NCBI GenBank assembly: GCA_028875955.1
Contig: JAGWTX010000106.1
Location: 1-7,543 of the forward strand
Direction of reading: 5' to 3'
From: Bacteroidota bacterium
Lineage (GTDB): Bacteria; Bacteroidota; Bacteroidia; Chitinophagales; Chitinophagaceae
DNA length: 7,543 nucleotides
The position numbers were made by a program, and so were the translations under genes. Below are positions 5,732-7,543 of this stretch, piece by piece. Under the pieces are notes generated by a model. The model searched no databases. It was not told the origin of the DNA and worked only from the letters and a program-made list of their open reading frames with translations. The first letter of the stretch is position 1. Every line of letters starts with the position of its first letter.

Positions 5732-6437
5732 AATGGCAGGGCAGGATATCCCTGGACTGGCTGGAAAGATAGGGACTGACATAGGGGATATTGAGATTCA
5801 GTCCTCTGAGGATCAGCAGCACGCCCATTAGTAAAACCACATAGGGGACCGCTTTTTTCATCGTGTTCCTTGCAGACTGGCCGATTTTGGATCCAAAATA
5901 GGAGAGCGCAAACATTGCCGGGAATGTGCCCAGACCGAATGCCGCCATGAATAAAACGCCTTCAGAAATACTGCCGGCCGCCAGTGCCCCGGTTATGGCA
6001 AAATAGACCATTCCACAGGGAAGAAGCCCATTGGCAGCTCCCAGTAACAACATGGAGGAAAGGGTTTTCTTTTGGAGATGCTTGCCGATAAATTGCTGGA
6101 GGGGAACGGTTAACCTGTCGATTTGCCGGATCCTGCGTTTGGGGGTATGAAGGATCGAAGCCAGAAAAAAGAGGAGAAGTACCGATCCCAGGAAAATGGA
6201 GAATCCCTGTTGCAGCCCACCCAGGAAAATCTGACGACCCAGGTACCCAAAGAACAGACCCAATAAGCTATAGATAAGTATCCTTCCGGAATGATAGAGA
6301 AGTATGCCCGCCAGTTTCCTGCCGGGAGGCAAATAATAAACGGGCAGGGATACCGCGATAGGGCCACACATGCCCACACAGTGAAAACTACTCACGGCGC
6401 CTAATAAAAACCCGGCTATCAACCACGTTGGAAACAT
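5730..6437 (-). CDS. TauE/SafE-like membrane protein of the cbb3 oxidase assembly cluster
   Basis: The 235-residue product has about six membrane segments (roughly 4-34, 42-72, 78-96, 127-156, 160-182, 196-214) in two halves. Conserved elements are HCVGMCGP (19-26) in the first segment and GLLPCGMVY (137-145) in the fourth, the signature of the small TauE/SafE-type proteins that accompany fixH and ccoG in many genomes. The name 'sulfite exporter' is inherited; the cysteines and the setting make a role in metal (copper) or redox handling for the oxidase more plausible, but that is inference. Start ATG 6437 lies one base after the fixH stop, so translation of the two is likely coupled. The protein ends RDILPCH, adding a Cys-His pair at the very tail. 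It is the last gene of the minus-strand transcript, ending in the 10-base tandem repeat. Confidence 0.85.
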   Translation of the reverse strand: MFPTWLIAGFLLGAVSSFHCVGMCGPIAVSLPVYYLPPGRKLAGILLYHSGRILIYSLLGLFFGYLGRQIFLGGLQQGFSIFLGSVLLLFFLASILHTPKRRIRQIDRLTVPLQQFIGKHLQKKTLSSMLLLGAANGLLPCGMVYFAITGALAAGSISEGVLFMAAFGLGTFPAMFALSYFGSKIGQSARNTMKKAVPYVVLLMGVLLILRGLNLNIPYVSPYLSSQSRDILPCH

Positions 6438-6438
6438 C

Positions 6439-6873
6439 TTATTGAATGATCAGTTTTTGTTCTGTATAGTATTGTTTGGAACTGGCTTCCCAGTTCAGTT
6501 TCAGGTCATAACTTCCTTTGGCGAGTTCTTTTTTCAGTATCAGCTGCCGGCCGTTTTCATCCACCTGCAAGGGTATTTTCCGGTCCTTGATATCATCCGT
6601 CTGGCAATAAAACCAGGCTTCGCCGGAAACAGACAGTCCTTTCATTTCGGCAGGAAATGCGATTTCAACCGATTCGGCATTTTGCGTGACAGCTACTTTG
6701 CCGATCTGTGCTGCATTATTTCTGCCATCGATCCTGTCCTGGTAGCGCAGCTCTTCTTTATAATAATCCTTGCTTACCAATTCTACTTTGGTGTTGATGG
6801 CCTTATAGACCATGGTGCCGATGATGCCGGCAAACAGGATAAATACAATGATCAGTTTATTTCCCCAGTTCAT
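6439..6873 (-). CDS. fixH: FixH/CcoH family protein, cbb3 oxidase assembly
   Basis: FixH/CcoH is a small membrane-anchored protein needed for stable assembly of the cbb3-type cytochrome c oxidase. The 144 residues begin with one membrane segment (about 7-24, LIIVFILFAGIIGTMVYK), followed by the family motif VSKDYYKEELRYQ (34-46) just outside the membrane. A beta-rich periplasmic domain follows, with VEIAFP, GEAWFYCQ and GSYDLKLNWE. Length and layout match the Bacteroidota form. Start ATG 6873 lies 19 bases after the ccoG stop, and the gene ends one base before the TauE-like start, so all three form one operon. The symbol rests on the motif and the neighbours together; by sequence alone the family is weakly conserved. 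Confidence 0.88.
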   Translation of the reverse strand: MNWGNKLIIVFILFAGIIGTMVYKAINTKVELVSKDYYKEELRYQDRIDGRNNAAQIGKVAVTQNAESVEIAFPAEMKGLSVSGEAWFYCQTDDIKDRKIPLQVDENGRQLILKKELAKGSYDLKLNWEASSKQYYTEQKLIIQ

Positions 6874-6892
6874 AGGAATGCATTTAGATTGA

Positions 6893-7543
6893 TTAATTAG
6901 CGGGTCCGAGAAAATTGGTTTTGAGTGTAACGATTTTCTTGTCCCCTGAAACCAGGTCCATGCTGATTTCTGTCTTGCGATTGTGTATCCGGCTCAGCGG
7001 CAGCACCACAAAGAATGAGCCCGATCCCTGACCTTCCTTTGCAACCGGAATAAAGGGTTTGCCAATGATTTCAACTTTCCCGTTCCCATCGGCGAGCCGG
7101 ATTTGTATTTCCTGCGGATCAATGGTTTTGTTGATCAGTTTGATATTGTACAAATTGGAAATACTGTCTTTTCCCCGCTCCTGATACAACATACCCGGCG
7201 TACGCATGATCGTTGCATCAATATCCTTTCTTGTCAGTAATAAAACAGAAAGTATGCAAAGTACAAATGCGCAAAGACCGGTATAAAATTTCATCCGGGT
7301 GGTATAATGCAGGGGTTCACCATTTGCGATTGAATTCTCGGAAGCATACCGGATCAGTCCCCTGGGTTTGCCGATCTTATCCATGATATGGTCACAGGCA
7401 TCAATACAGGCGGTACATCCCACACATTCCATTTGTACCCCGTTTCGGATATCGATTCCCGTAGGGCAAACTTTTACACACTGATGGCAATCAATACAGT
7501 CACCCAGCTGGTTTTCCTGGTTGAGTTTTGTATTACCCCTGGG
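6893..7543 (-). CDS. ccoG: CcoG/RdxA (FixG) cbb3 oxidase accessory iron-sulfur protein, N-terminal part missing
   Basis: The frame is open to the right edge, so 216 residues of a protein usually about 450-480 long are visible. An ATG at 7432 is internal: the sequence upstream of it carries the first iron-sulfur motif. The visible part starts with two [4Fe-4S] ferredoxin motifs, CIDCHQCVKVCP (Cys16, 19, 22, 26) and CVGCTACIDAC (Cys40, 43, 46, 50). GKPRGLIRYAS (58-68), typical of CcoG, follows, then a membrane segment (about 86-104) and a beta-sandwich C-terminal domain (about 115-213). The protein sits in the inner membrane; the family is implicated in reducing Cu(II) to Cu(I) for copper insertion into cbb3 oxidase. 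The missing part should hold the first membrane segments. fixH follows 19 bases downstream. The oxidase structural genes (ccoNOP) would be expected beyond the right edge. Confidence 0.95.
   Translation of the reverse strand, partial: PRGNTKLNQENQLGDCIDCHQCVKVCPTGIDIRNGVQMECVGCTACIDACDHIMDKIGKPRGLIRYASENSIANGEPLHYTTRMKFYTGLCAFVLCILSVLLLTRKDIDATIMRTPGMLYQERGKDSISNLYNIKLINKTIDPQEIQIRLADGNGKVEIIGKPFIPVAKEGQGSGSFFVVLPLSRIHNRKTEISMDLVSGDKKIVTLKTNFLGPAN

Noticed and set aside
6442..6900. 152-codon open frame on the + strand
   Set aside because: It is antisense to fixH, which has the expected motif, length and operon setting.

Overview
The window looks like ordinary chromosomal DNA from a member of the Bacteroidota, probably the Chitinophagaceae or a close relative. 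Three things support this: a PorT-type outer-membrane barrel protein, promoter-like TAnnTTTG boxes just upstream of start codons with almost no Shine-Dalgarno sequences, and a cbb3-oxidase maturation block with ccoG, fixH and a TauE/SafE-like gene in the order I associate with this phylum. The family-level assignment is inference from protein style, not from a search.

Layout, left to right. (1) Positions 1-777 hold the 3' part of an outer-membrane beta-barrel gene on the + strand, followed by a clear intrinsic terminator. (2) A secreted L,D-transpeptidase of the YkuD/YafK type (948-1490, +) converges on serS, seryl-tRNA synthetase (1516-2787, -). (3) Divergent from serS is a small conserved-looking protein of unknown function (2862-3206, +). 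Each of this pair has a consensus Bacteroidota -7 box. (4) A + strand run follows: gcvH (lipoyl carrier of the glycine cleavage system), an ECF sigma factor, its probable RskA-like anti-sigma factor, and a small VanZ-family membrane protein. The last three appear to start with TTG, GTG and TTG. (5) After VanZ come a perfect 9-bp hairpin and about 200 bases of AT-rich DNA with no recognised gene. (6) The right end, on the - strand, is a cbb3 cytochrome oxidase assembly block: ccoG (partial, entering from the right edge), fixH/ccoH, and a TauE/SafE-like membrane protein. The hairpin at 5495-5516 is oriented to end this minus-strand transcript.

How the genes work together: the sigma/anti-sigma pair forms a membrane-linked transcriptional switch whose signal and regulon cannot be read from the sequence. 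CcoG, FixH and the TauE-like protein act in copper handling and assembly of the high-affinity oxidase. The other genes are housekeeping or envelope functions placed side by side.

I found no tRNA, rRNA, CRISPR array, insertion sequence, phage gene or defence system, and no convincing new system. The points most worth a second look are the AT-rich stretch upstream of the hairpin, which could encode a short peptide co-transcribed with the oxidase cluster, the conserved-looking unknown protein next to serS, and the run of non-ATG starts.
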